Positions 1-10,058 are shown, numbered from the stretch's first letter. The stretch: DNA of 32,809 nt from an uncultured Clostridium sp. (GCA_904420465.1 CAJFVL010000015.1:1-32809); one strand, 5' to 3'. Notes: generated by a model from the sequence alone, not told the origin. Program-made: numbers and translations.

Positions 1-2419
<2,419 letters not shown>

Positions 2420-2438
2420 AATGTAAAATCGACAGATT

Positions 2439-2476
2439 AAAGTGTGCCCCCGGCCTGATGGCCGGGGGCACACTTT
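2439..2476. terminator. Bidirectional intrinsic terminator between rpoC and ferredoxin
   Basis: A perfect 17-bp stem (2439-2455 with 2460-2476) has a TGAT loop. The AAA/TTT ends of the stem provide T-rich flanks on both strands. It lies between the convergent rpoC stop and ferredoxin stop, so it can end both transcripts. Confidence 0.9.
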
Positions 2477-2479
2477 GAT

Positions 2480-2665
2480 TTATTTGTCCACTTCAATGGC
2501 GCTGACGGGACAGCTCTCGGCGGCCTCCTGCACCTGGGGCTCCTGCTCGGGAAAGATCTCGTCCCGGGCGGCGGCGGTCCCTTCGTCGGTCATAGTGAAC
2601 ACCTCGGGGCACATGCTGGCGCACAGTCCGCAGCCGACGCAGGCTCCGTTTACATGGGCGGTCAT
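2480..2665 (-). CDS. Single-cluster [4Fe-4S] ferredoxin
   Basis: A 61-residue soluble electron carrier. The N-terminal motif CVGCGLCASMCP gives Cys at the C-x2-C-x2-C spacing plus a fourth Cys four residues on. The C-terminal half has only one Cys, in ESCPVSAI. This is the pattern of monocluster ferredoxins of the Thermotoga/Clostridium type: three N-terminal Cys and the distal CP Cys bind the cluster, and the extra N-terminal Cys may be non-ligand. The acidic composition fits a ferredoxin. The start has a clear AGGAGG about 7 nt upstream. The redox partner cannot be named from context; it shares a strand with the serpin pair but lies 71 bp beyond it. Confidence 0.93.
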   Translation of the reverse strand: MTAHVNGACVGCGLCASMCPEVFTMTDEGTAAARDEIFPEQEPQVQEAAESCPVSAIEVDK

Positions 2666-2736
2666 GGCAGATCCTCCTTGCCTTTCGGTTTGGAAAGTAG
2701 CTTTCCCACACCGTCAGCCAGATATGCGCCGAAAGG

Positions 2737-3108
2737 TTATTTCTCATCCTCCAGCAGCTGGACCCGGACCACCTGGGTCAGCTGGGCCGGATAGCTCTCC
2801 AGCACCGCGCCGGTGTAGGTAACGGAGATGGTGTCCCCCGGTTCCAGCTCCGCCAGGGTGAGCGGGGCGTGCCGCCACTCCAAAACGGTGTCCTCCTCCA
2901 CTGAGAAGGTGAACTCCCCCCGGTGGTTGATGTCGTTGACCTCCAGGCCGGTGACGGCCAGGGAGCTGCCGCTTATTTGATCCACCGATGCGTAAAAGGT
3001 CTGGCCAAGGGGCTGACTGGGGGCGGAGACCCGTCCAGCCAGGAAAGCCAGCAGGGCGGCGGCCAGAAGGGTGAGCAGCCAGGCCGCGGGGAGAAGAGCT
3101 TTTTTCAT
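2737..3108 (-). CDS. Small membrane-anchored or secreted protein, OB-fold (DUF3221/YobA-like) candidate
   Basis: A 123-residue protein with an N-terminal hydrophobic segment (about residues 5-24) after MKK, so exported or membrane-anchored; no lipobox Cys is visible. The rest is beta-rich. The pattern 'T-V-L-E-W ... LEPGDTISVTYTGAVLESYPAQ' resembles small OB-fold lipoproteins of the DUF3221/YobA type; this is by recall of pattern and is tentative. The ATG at 3108 is preferred over the in-frame codon at 3123 because GAGGAGG sits 6 nt before it; that ribosome site overlaps the end of the upstream serpin gene. The two genes are therefore probably one transcript, translationally coupled. Function unknown. 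Confidence 0.75.
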   Translation of the reverse strand: MKKALLPAAWLLTLLAAALLAFLAGRVSAPSQPLGQTFYASVDQISGSSLAVTGLEVNDINHRGEFTFSVEEDTVLEWRHAPLTLAELEPGDTISVTYTGAVLESYPAQLTQVVRVQLLEDEK

Positions 3109-3119
3109 GGCGGTCCTCC

Positions 3120-4397
3120 TCACTCAAAGGTCCCCAGGAACAGGGGCACGCCGGTCTGCCGGTCTGCGATGCCGTAGAGGAAGGGCCGGTTAAAGTCCAG
3201 CTCAATCCCCTGAGGCTCCTCCTCAGGGGCGGCGGAGCCGCCGACAGCGTCCACCACCGTGGCGGCGGCCGCCTCGGTGCCCATTTCGTTCACTTCGATT
3301 TTGGCGGCGTGGATGACCTGGCTGAGGAAATAGCCGTCGGGGTTGTCCCCCATCCGGGAGAAGTCTGCCGCGCCGAGAGTAAAGGCCAGGTCCAGCCCCA
3401 GGGAGGAGAGCATGTCCTGAAGCTCCCCGCGCCACTCCGCCTCGAATTTGGGCAGGGTCAGCCGCAGGAAGAGGGACTCCTCCTGTTCCCCGGCGGACCG
3501 GATCAGCCGGGACAGCTCCTCCCCGGACAGGCCCTCCAGCCACCCGCCGAAGTCGGCTCCGCTGTCCTCCGGCATCAGGGCGAAAAAGACCAGCCGCCCG
3601 TCGTCATAGGGGAGGAGGGCCCCCACGCTGTCCTCCGTCTCCAGATAAGGGAAGGACTGATCGAAGTGGCGCAGGAAGTCCATCCACTCTGCCTCCCCGT
3701 CCCCGTGGGTGAACTCCAATTCCCAGGTTTCGTCCGGGTCGAACTCGGTCTCCCAGGTGTTTTTCAGGTACAGGGCGTTGACCAGCAGGGCGGCGGACTC
3801 CTCCGGGAAGGGCTGGTCGATGATGCCGGGGATCATCCCCTCGGTGCGGTCGGACACCCAGCCGTTCAAGGCATCCACAATGCCTGGGTCAGACAGCTGG
3901 GCGGAGAGCACCTGGGCGCCGAAGATGCCCATGCACCGGCCGATGAAGTCCTCCCGGATCTGGCCCTCCGGGTCCACCCACAGGCTGTTGGCGATGGAGC
4001 ACTGGGTGGAGCCCCCCAGCTCCTCATAGGTTTGGGTCAGATCCTGGCAGACGGCATTGAGCACGTCCAGCCCGGCCCCGCCGGACAGCACGGCCTCGAA
4101 TTGGGCCAGGGTGTCCCCCTCCGCTCCATTGGCTGCCATGGACAGGGCCAGCAGGATGGAGAGAGGGGAGAGGAGGGGGGAGGGCTCCCCCTCCGCCCGG
4201 ACCGCCCGAACCAGGTCCAGACCCAGGGAGGCGGCCGCTTGGTCCACGGACTGGGCCAGCTCCGGCGGGCCGTCGTAGTCGACCGCGTACACGGCGTCGG
4301 CGGTGAGCTCCTCGTACCCGGCGGCCGCCGGTCCGCAGCCGGGGAGGAGGGACAGAACCAGGGCACACAGCAGGGCGAGAGACAGGGTGCGCTTCAT
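3120..4397 (-). CDS. Serpin-family protease inhibitor, predicted lipoprotein
   Basis: A 425-residue serpin. Residues 1-21 form a lipoprotein signal (hydrophobic stretch ending LLPGC, Cys21), predicting anchoring outside the cytoplasmic membrane. Serpin landmarks include SPLSILLALSMAANGA (helix B region), NALYLKNTWETEFDP (breach/strand region) and the family signature FNRPFLYGI (402-410). The reactive loop starts with an inhibitory-type hinge, GTEAAAAT (373-380): Gly at P15, Thr at P14, Ala at P12-P9. Aligned with alpha-1-antitrypsin, P1-P1' falls near Gly387-Ser388. The segment after it is several residues longer and acidic (APEEEP), so the scissile bond is uncertain. Small residues would fit an elastase-like target. 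The start has AAAGGAGG upstream. Gut bacterial serpins are known to inhibit host or competitor serine proteases; the target here is inferred only. Confidence 0.95.
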   Translation of the reverse strand: MKRTLSLALLCALVLSLLPGCGPAAAGYEELTADAVYAVDYDGPPELAQSVDQAAASLGLDLVRAVRAEGEPSPLLSPLSILLALSMAANGAEGDTLAQFEAVLSGGAGLDVLNAVCQDLTQTYEELGGSTQCSIANSLWVDPEGQIREDFIGRCMGIFGAQVLSAQLSDPGIVDALNGWVSDRTEGMIPGIIDQPFPEESAALLVNALYLKNTWETEFDPDETWELEFTHGDGEAEWMDFLRHFDQSFPYLETEDSVGALLPYDDGRLVFFALMPEDSGADFGGWLEGLSGEELSRLIRSAGEQEESLFLRLTLPKFEAEWRGELQDMLSSLGLDLAFTLGAADFSRMGDNPDGYFLSQVIHAAKIEVNEMGTEAAAATVVDAVGGSAAPEEEPQGIELDFNRPFLYGIADRQTGVPLFLGTFE

Positions 4398-4520
4398 TGC
4401 AATTCCTCCTTTGTTGATCGGGTGAGTGATCCTGCCGTTTCATTATGATAGACGAAAAGGGCGGCGGCAGGTTGCGCCTCAGAGCAAAAAAATTTGGAGG
4501 GATGGGACAAAGGTTTGTCC

Positions 4521-4549
4521 TTGACAGGGGAGAGGCTGTCTTTTAAGAT
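4521..4549 (+). promoter_or_regulatory. Sigma-A promoter of the aldo/keto reductase gene
   Basis: TTGACA at 4521-4526, a 17-nt spacer, then TAAGAT at 4544-4549. The predicted start gives a leader of roughly 35 nt before the ATG at 4593. The 4398-4592 gap between the divergent serpin and reductase genes otherwise holds no recognisable gene. Confidence 0.85.
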
Positions 4550-4592
4550 ACAGGGGAGGAGAAATCTGGAAGAACAGAGGAGGAAGCACACT

Positions 4593-5606
4593 ATGTCAGC
4601 GATTACATTGGGAAAGACTGGTCTGGTCATCGAGAAGAACGGCTTTGGGTGCCTGCCCATCCAGCGCATCACCAAGGAGGAGGCCGTCCGCCTGCTGCGC
4701 ATGGCATACGACGGCGGGATGAATTATTTTGACACCGCCCGGGCCTACACCGACAGCGAGGAAAAGGTGGGGGAGGCCTTTGCCGGCATGCGGGACAAGG
4801 TAGTCCTGGCCACCAAGACCCAGGCCAAGACGGGGGAGCAGCTGAAGCGGGACCTGGAGACCAGCCTGCGCATGCTGCGCACGGATTACATCGACGTCTA
4901 CCAGTTCCACAATCCCGCCTTCTGCCCCAGGCCAGGCGGGGAGGACGGCCTGTATGACACCGCCCTGGAGGCCCAAGCCCAGGGGAAGATCCGCTTCATC
5001 TCCATCACCAACCACCGGCTGGCGGTGGCCCAGGAGGCCATTGACTCCGGTCTGTACGCCACTCTTCAGTTCCCCTACAGCTACCTCTCCGGCGTCCAGG
5101 AGGAGATGCTGCTGGACGGCTGCGTCCAGGCGGGGATGGGCTTTATTGCCATGAAGGCCCTGGCCGGCGGCCTGATCCGGAACGGATTGGCGGCGGCGGC
5201 CTTTATGGCCCAGCAGCCCGGCGTGGTGCCCATCTGGGGCGTGCAGCACCAGTGGGAGCTGGAGCAGTTCCTGACCTGCGTCAGGCGGGACCCGGAGATG
5301 ACCGGGGAGTACAGGGCGGTGATTGAGAAGGACCGGAAGGAGCTCTCAGGAGACTTCTGCCGGGGCTGCGGCTACTGCATGCCCTGTCCGGCGGGCATCG
5401 AGATCAACACCTGCGCCCGCATGTCCCTGCTGCTGCGCCGCTCCCCCGCCCAGGGATGGCTCACCCCGGAGAGTCAGGCCATGATGGCCAAAATCGAGGA
5501 CTGCCTCCACTGCGGCCAGTGTAAGTCCAAGTGCCCCTACGGCCTGGACACCCCCCGGCTGCTGGAGGAGAACTACCGGGACTACAAGACCTTTCTGGCC
5601 CGCTGA
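4593..5606 (+). CDS. Aldo/keto reductase with C-terminal 4Fe-4S clusters
   Basis: A 337-residue oxidoreductase. The N-terminal TIM-barrel AKR domain carries the catalytic tetrad Asp47 and Tyr52 (in FDTARAYTDSE), Lys75 (ATKTQ) and His106 (YQFHNP). From about residue 255 there are two ferredoxin-like Cys groups, CRGCGYCMPCP and CLHCGQCKSKCP, which should bind one or two [4Fe-4S] clusters. This architecture is common in anaerobic Clostridia and suggests electron exchange with ferredoxin as well as nicotinamide; the substrate is unknown. The ATG at 4593 is chosen because AGAGGAGG precedes it and the AKR fold begins right after (ITLGKTGL). The in-frame upstream extension is in the promoter region. 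It is monocistronic; the next promoter begins 25 nt after the stop. Confidence 0.93.
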   Translation: MSAITLGKTGLVIEKNGFGCLPIQRITKEEAVRLLRMAYDGGMNYFDTARAYTDSEEKVGEAFAGMRDKVVLATKTQAKTGEQLKRDLETSLRMLRTDYIDVYQFHNPAFCPRPGGEDGLYDTALEAQAQGKIRFISITNHRLAVAQEAIDSGLYATLQFPYSYLSGVQEEMLLDGCVQAGMGFIAMKALAGGLIRNGLAAAAFMAQQPGVVPIWGVQHQWELEQFLTCVRRDPEMTGEYRAVIEKDRKELSGDFCRGCGYCMPCPAGIEINTCARMSLLLRRSPAQGWLTPESQAMMAKIEDCLHCGQCKSKCPYGLDTPRLLEENYRDYKTFLAR

Positions 5607-5630
5607 GGGACGGAAAGGGGCCGGGAGCGA

Positions 5631-5659
5631 TTGACAGCGGCGGAAGATTCCGGTATGAT
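5631..5659 (+). promoter_or_regulatory. Sigma-A promoter of the cobalamin-riboswitch transcript
   Basis: A perfect -35 TTGACA (5631-5636), a 17-nt spacer and TATGAT (5654-5659). It sits about 25 bp before the riboswitch P1 stem, so transcription starts just upstream of the aptamer. Confidence 0.9.
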
Positions 5660-5683
5660 GGGGAGCGTACAACCACATACCCT

Positions 5684-5880
5684 CCCAAGTGCCTCTTCCG
5701 GCGTCCGGCCGGCGGGGGAGAATAGGAAACCGGGTGCAAGGCCCGGACGGGACCGCCGCTGTAAACGCGTCATGCCCCTCCCGTCGGCGAAAGCCGGTCA
5801 TTGGGGAGACCTGAGAAGGCAGAGAGGGGCCGGGGCCGCTTTTGCGGCCCCAGCGCGGCAAGTCAGAAGACCTGCTTGGG
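5684..5880 (+). ncRNA. Cobalamin (B12) riboswitch aptamer
   Basis: The core matches the family landmarks: AATAGGAAACCGGGTGCAAG (5721-5740), then GACGGGACCGCCGCTGTAAA (the B12-box region) and the closing AGTCAGAAGACCTGC segment near 5861-5875. A P1 stem can form between CCCAAG (5684-5689) and CTTGGG (5875-5880). A GC-rich hairpin (GGGGCCGC-tttt-GCGGCCCC) sits inside. The aptamer should bind a corrinoid and repress the downstream surface-protein gene through the terminator at 5946-5980. Confidence 0.95.
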
Positions 5881-5945
5881 AAGGATGTACCCGAGCCCCC
5901 GGGACAGGGGCGGCATGGTACAGCCAAAGGAACCGCGGAAAAAGG

Positions 5946-5980
5946 CCGCGGCAGTCGTCATGGACTGCCGCGGTTTTTGT
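5946..5980 (+). terminator. Riboswitch expression platform: intrinsic terminator
   Basis: An 11-bp perfect stem, CCGCGGCAGTC (5946-5956) and GACTGCCGCGG (5963-5973), with a GTCATG loop is followed by TTTTTGTTT. It lies between the cobalamin aptamer and the ATG at 6043. A second CCGCGG at 5933-5938 is self-complementary to the 5' arm and could act as the antiterminator strand. Confidence 0.92.
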
Positions 5981-6042
5981 TTGGGTTCCGGCGGTTGGCC
6001 GATGGATTTGGCGGCATACCGCCGGAAAGGAAGCTGTGTTTT

Positions 6043-9000
6043 ATGAGGAGAGGGAGAAGCCGTTGGGCCGGCCTGCTGCTGGCCCTGGCGCTGCTGCTGG
6101 GCCTGCTGCCCGGGACGGCCTGGGCGGCGGGGACGGTCGGGCACGTCACATTCTCCATTGAGACAAAGACCATCAATGGGGAATATCTTGTAGAGCCGAT
6201 GGAGGAGGAACTGTATCCGGGGGATACCGTCTATACCATCCTGTCACGGGTTGCCGGAGAGAAAGGAATTTCCGTAACAGGTGCGGATACCGGGTATATA
6301 AGTGAAATTGGAGGTTTTTCGGCCTTTCAATACGGCAATGACAGCGGCTGGCTGATTCTGCTGAATGGGGATTACGAGACGTGGCCGCTGCCAGATTTAA
6401 AAGATGGAGATACAGTTCGTTTTTGCTACACGTATAAAACCTATGGGTATGATATTGTTCTGATTGATTTAGTGGAAGAACTGTATGAAAAAGCAGCGGA
6501 AGCAGATTCATATAGCGGAGATAATTCAGAGGAAGTAACCGCTGCCGCAGAGGCGGCTTCCTCGATGCGGAAGAAAATATCCCAATTCGATACCTATAAA
6601 GATTACATTGATGAACTTGATACAATGGTATATGGGCCGGGTTCCGATGCCGCCAAAATCCAGCAGTTGATCACTCGCCTGGATATTGTACTGGATGGAG
6701 ACAAATATATATCAGTAGATAATGTCACTATCAAGGTACTGGATGAAAGCGGAAGCGAAGCAACAGAATATGTGGCCGGCCGAAGCTACCAGCTCCAGGC
6801 GGTATATGACCCTGTTGATGCCTCGTGGCAGAACGGCTACTGGGAGTTAGGATATGGAACTGGGGTCACAGCGACAATTACGGAAGATGGATGGCTATCG
6901 ATTACCGGCGTGGACAACACATCTTCTTTAAAGATGCTTGTAATCCAATACTTCCATCCAGAACTACAAAATGGATGTGTTAGCAAAAGCATTATAAATC
7001 AATTTAAATTGCCTCAAACCCCGGCCGATCATGTGAACGTCGCGGCAAACCAACTTACCTGGGACACCATCCGGGGGGAGAATACCTCCAGCTACGCCGT
7101 GACCTCGAACCTGACCCTCCCGACCCAACTGACCGTGGAGGAAGAATTGGTGGCCGTTACCTGGTCCTGCGACGACAACACGGGCGCGCTAGGCAGTGGA
7201 GGCTATGTGGTCCGCCCGGCGGCCCAGGACGTGTCCTGCACCCTGACGGCCGAGTTGTCCTACGAAGATGCGACTGCAACAAAGAAGTTCCCCATCACGG
7301 TGAAGGCGGAGGGGGTCAGCGAGGACAAGGTGCCGGTGAACAGCTACAGCAGCATGCTCACCAACATCGCGTCACGCTACGCCGACTCCACCGACCCCTG
7401 GGTGGTGCTGGAGATGGCCGCCTATGACGGGACAAAGCTGACGGGATTCAACAGCACGAGTATTGCTGGGGTACTTGCTGCTGTGGCGACGCAGAACGAG
7501 GTTGACCTTAGTACTTTGTCAAACCATGACTACACCAGTGAGCCCTGGAATATCCCCTATGTCCTGCTGGCCTATGACGCCGCCGGCGCGGACACTGCCG
7601 GCTTTACCAACACACGAGAGGAGTTAAAGGAGTCGCTGGTCAGCCGGTTGAATCATGTCGGAGACAGCACGGATGTGGAGGATGTCACCCCCGCCCTGGT
7701 CGCTCTGGCCCCCTATTATGGCACGGATGACGGCGTAAAAAGCGCAGTGGACAAGGGAGCCATCTGGCTGTCCCAGCACCAGAACCGAGACGGTACCTTC
7801 TCCAGCTACGGAACCAGCAACGCCAATACCTCTGCCCTGGCCGTGGTGGCCCTGTCCGCCCTGGGCATTGACGCCCATGCGGACAGCCGCTTTGTCAAGG
7901 ACAAGAGCGCCCTGGAGGGGCTGTTCTCCTTCGCCCTGGCGGACCACTCCGGTTTCGGCTACAAGGGGAATGTGACTTATAACGAGCTGGCCACCGAGCA
8001 GGGCTTCCGGGCCCTGGTGGCCTACGCCCGGATGAAGGAAAACGGGATGGCCTACAACATCTACCTGGAGGCAAAGGACAGCAGCGGCGTTGTAAAGGCC
8101 CCGGAGGTCAGCGTAGCCCCCTCCGATCCCGGCGGCGGGGGCACTGCACGGCCTGAGACGCCGGAGGAGGCGGAGGTGTCCGTCTCGGTGTCGGTGATGG
8201 TGCCCCCCGAGGGGGGCGCGGAGGGCCAGTATACCTACCGCCACAATAGAAGCGAATACACCAACCTGCTGGGGAGGGCGGCCACAATCGCCGTCCCGGA
8301 GGGGACCACCGCCCTGTCCGTCCTGGAGGAGGCGCTGGACGGCGCGGGGATCACTTACTCGGCTGGCGGCGGATACGTCACCCAAATCGGCGGTCTGGCG
8401 GAATTTGACCACGGCCCCCGCTCCGGCTGGCAGTATCTGGTGGACGGGAGCGCCCCCGTGGAGTCGGCCACCACCTATACCTTCACGGAGGACGCCGGCA
8501 TGGTGTGGTACTACACCGACGACTATGCCCGGGAGGAGAGCGGTGAGCAGTGGGCCGAGCCGGAGCCAGAGGCGCCTGCGGCGGAGGCGCAGGAGGACGG
8601 CACCTATCAGGTGACCATTCCCAGGGACCACAGCGGCCCCTCTGTGGTGGAGATCCCCGGGGCCCGGGAGGGCCAGCTGGTGGTGGTCATCCGGGCGGAC
8701 GGCACGGAGGCGGTGCTGAAAAAGGCCCTGGTGGAGGAGGGCTCCGCCTATCTGCTGCTGGAGGAGGATGCCCAGATCCGGATCGTGGACTATGAAAACC
8801 CCTTTGAAGATGTGTCCTCCGGCGCGTGGTACGCCTCCGCCGTGGACTTTGTCTCCGGCCGGGGGCTGCTCTCCGGGGTGTCGGGGTATTCCTTTGCCCC
8901 GGACGAGGGGCTGAGCCGGGGGATGCTGGTCACCGCCCTCTATGCTCTGGAGGAGCCGGGGGAACAGAGCTGGGCCTCCCTGTTTGACGATGTGGCCGGT

Positions 9001-9348
9001 GGGGACTGGTACGCCCAGGGGACGGCCTGGGCGGCACAGGCCGGGATCGTCTCCGGCTATGGGGACGGCACCTTCGGGCCGGAGGACCCCATCACCCGGG
9101 AGGAGCTGGCGGTGATGCTGTATGGCTACGCCGGTTACCTGGGGCTGGAGACGGCGGGGCAGGCGGAGTTGTCCACCTTTGCCGACAGCGGGGAGGTGTC
9201 CCCCTGGGCGGCGGAGGCTGTGGCCTGGGCGGTGGACGCGGGCATCCTCGGCGGAAAGGACGGGGGCCTGCTGGACCCCGCTGGCGGGGCCACCCGGGCC
9301 GAGGCGGCCGCCATGCTGCAGGCGCTGGTGTCCTGGATGCTGAAATAA
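6043..9348 (+). CDS. Riboswitch-controlled SLH surface protein with transcobalamin-like domains (two DUF4430, alpha/alpha toroid)
   Basis: A predicted 1101-residue exported protein. In order: signal peptide (1-28, cleavage near AWA-A); first DUF4430/transcobalamin C-terminal-like domain (about 32-135, with SGWLILLNGDYE); a short helical segment; an Ig-like region (about 225-325); a bacterial Ig-like domain (about 328-425); a helix-rich region like the prenyltransferase/terpene-cyclase toroid (about 430-690, with QNRDGTFSSYG and repeated helical pairs); a second DUF4430 domain (about 709-829, with GPRSGWQYLVDG); then three SLH repeats (about 919-1101) that bind cell-wall polymer. Toroid followed by the DUF4430 beta-domain is the domain order of intrinsic factor and transcobalamin. 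With the B12 riboswitch upstream, the inferred role is corrinoid capture at the cell surface. The start at 6043 follows AAAGGAAG and opens the signal peptide; the longer frame from 5842 runs through the riboswitch. Bases 6170-7015 are visibly AT-richer than the rest. Confidence 0.9.
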   Translation: MRRGRSRWAGLLLALALLLGLLPGTAWAAGTVGHVTFSIETKTINGEYLVEPMEEELYPGDTVYTILSRVAGEKGISVTGADTGYISEIGGFSAFQYGNDSGWLILLNGDYETWPLPDLKDGDTVRFCYTYKTYGYDIVLIDLVEELYEKAAEADSYSGDNSEEVTAAAEAASSMRKKISQFDTYKDYIDELDTMVYGPGSDAAKIQQLITRLDIVLDGDKYISVDNVTIKVLDESGSEATEYVAGRSYQLQAVYDPVDASWQNGYWELGYGTGVTATITEDGWLSITGVDNTSSLKMLVIQYFHPELQNGCVSKSIINQFKLPQTPADHVNVAANQLTWDTIRGENTSSYAVTSNLTLPTQLTVEEELVAVTWSCDDNTGALGSGGYVVRPAAQDVSCTLTAELSYEDATATKKFPITVKAEGVSEDKVPVNSYSSMLTNIASRYADSTDPWVVLEMAAYDGTKLTGFNSTSIAGVLAAVATQNEVDLSTLSNHDYTSEPWNIPYVLLAYDAAGADTAGFTNTREELKESLVSRLNHVGDSTDVEDVTPALVALAPYYGTDDGVKSAVDKGAIWLSQHQNRDGTFSSYGTSNANTSALAVVALSALGIDAHADSRFVKDKSALEGLFSFALADHSGFGYKGNVTYNELATEQGFRALVAYARMKENGMAYNIYLEAKDSSGVVKAPEVSVAPSDPGGGGTARPETPEEAEVSVSVSVMVPPEGGAEGQYTYRHNRSEYTNLLGRAATIAVPEGTTALSVLEEALDGAGITYSAGGGYVTQIGGLAEFDHGPRSGWQYLVDGSAPVESATTYTFTEDAGMVWYYTDDYAREESGEQWAEPEPEAPAAEAQEDGTYQVTIPRDHSGPSVVEIPGAREGQLVVVIRADGTEAVLKKALVEEGSAYLLLEEDAQIRIVDYENPFEDVSSGAWYASAVDFVSGRGLLSGVSGYSFAPDEGLSRGMLVTALYALEEPGEQSWASLFDDVAGGDWYAQGTAWAAQAGIVSGYGDGTFGPEDPITREELAVMLYGYAGYLGLETAGQAELSTFADSGEVSPWAAEAVAWAVDAGILGGKDGGLLDPAGGATRAEAAAMLQALVSWMLK

Positions 9349-9390
9349 AGCGGCGGTTTTTCCAAAAGCAGTTTAAAATTTTGAAAATTG

Positions 9391-9418
9391 GGAACCTTTT
9401 GGTCAGAGATGCGTCTAA
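9391..9418 (+). promoter_or_regulatory. ECF-sigma-type promoter of the DUF4358 lipoprotein
   Basis: GGAACC (9391-9396), a 16-nt spacer, then GTCTAA (9413-9418). This resembles the RpoE-like ECF promoter pattern (GGAAC ... GTCTAA) rather than sigma-A. It is about 57 bp upstream of the ATG at 9475. The sigma factor is not encoded in the window. Confidence 0.65.
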
Positions 9419-9474
9419 CCCGCTGTACCCGCAAGTGCGGGCCGCATCACAACGACGAAAAGGAGAACCAACGG

Positions 9475-9993
9475 ATGAAACGAATTTTGACTGCCGCCCT
9501 GGCGCTGGCCCTGGTGGTGCTGGCCGGCTGCTCCAGCCAGCAGACTGCCGGCACCGAGCGCACCCCCGAGGAGCTGACCCAGCTCTATGCCGACGCCATC
9601 GCCGAAAACGGCGGAGAGATGGTGGAGTACAACCCGGTGATCTCTCAGGTGAGCGAGGATGACATGTCCGCCATGCTCCTGGAGACGCTGGGACTGAACC
9701 AGGATGACATGACCGCCTTCGGCGTCAGCGCATCCCTGATGAATGTCCAGGCCTATGGAATTGCCGCCGTCATGCCCGCCGAAGGGAAGGAAGAGGCGGT
9801 CACCCAGAGCCTCCAGGGCTATATTGACCAGCAGAAGTCCAGCTTTGAAAACTATCTGGCCGACCAGTACGAGGTGGCCGGCAATGCCAGGCTGGAGACT
9901 CTGTCCGACGGCACGGTCCTGATGGTCATGTGTTCCGACCAGGACACGGTGTTTGACGCCATCAAGACCGCCATCGAGGGCGGAGAGGCGTAA
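9475..9993 (+). CDS. DUF4358-type lipoprotein
   Basis: A 172-residue predicted lipoprotein. The signal MKRILTAALALALVVLAGC ends in a classic lipobox (LAGC, Cys19), followed by a Ser/Gln/Thr linker. The mature part matches the pattern of small clostridial DUF4358 lipoproteins: an alternating alpha/beta domain with PEELTQLYADAI near its start and a C-terminal LSDGTVLMVMCSDQDTVFDAI stretch. The start is set by AAAAGGAGAA ahead of the ATG; the frame extends further upstream but lacks a signal peptide. It is a single gene between a probable ECF promoter and a strong terminator, which suggests envelope-stress-type control. Biochemical function unknown. Confidence 0.85.
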   Translation: MKRILTAALALALVVLAGCSSQQTAGTERTPEELTQLYADAIAENGGEMVEYNPVISQVSEDDMSAMLLETLGLNQDDMTAFGVSASLMNVQAYGIAAVMPAEGKEEAVTQSLQGYIDQQKSSFENYLADQYEVAGNARLETLSDGTVLMVMCSDQDTVFDAIKTAIEGGEA

Positions 9994-10027
9994 GCGATCG
10001 GCGTACAAAATGATGCGTTGAGATGAC

Positions 10028-10058
10028 AGCCCCCGGGCCGCAGAGCGGCCCGGGGGCT
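10028..10058. terminator. Terminator between the DUF4358 gene and cdd
   Basis: A 14-bp GC-rich stem (AGCCCCCGGGCCGC with GCGGCCCGGGGGCT) has a 3-nt loop, followed on the plus strand by TAATTTG. It lies between convergent genes and probably serves both, although the T-tract is short. Confidence 0.8.

Noticed and set aside
3309-4448. 379-codon plus-strand reading frame opposite the serpin
   Set aside because: Gly/Gln/Leu-rich antisense shadow caused by GC-rich codons; the serpin motifs on the other strand are unambiguous.
5842-6042. 67-residue N-terminal extension of the B12 surface protein
   Set aside because: It runs through the riboswitch and its terminator, and a signal peptide with a ribosome site begins at 6043.
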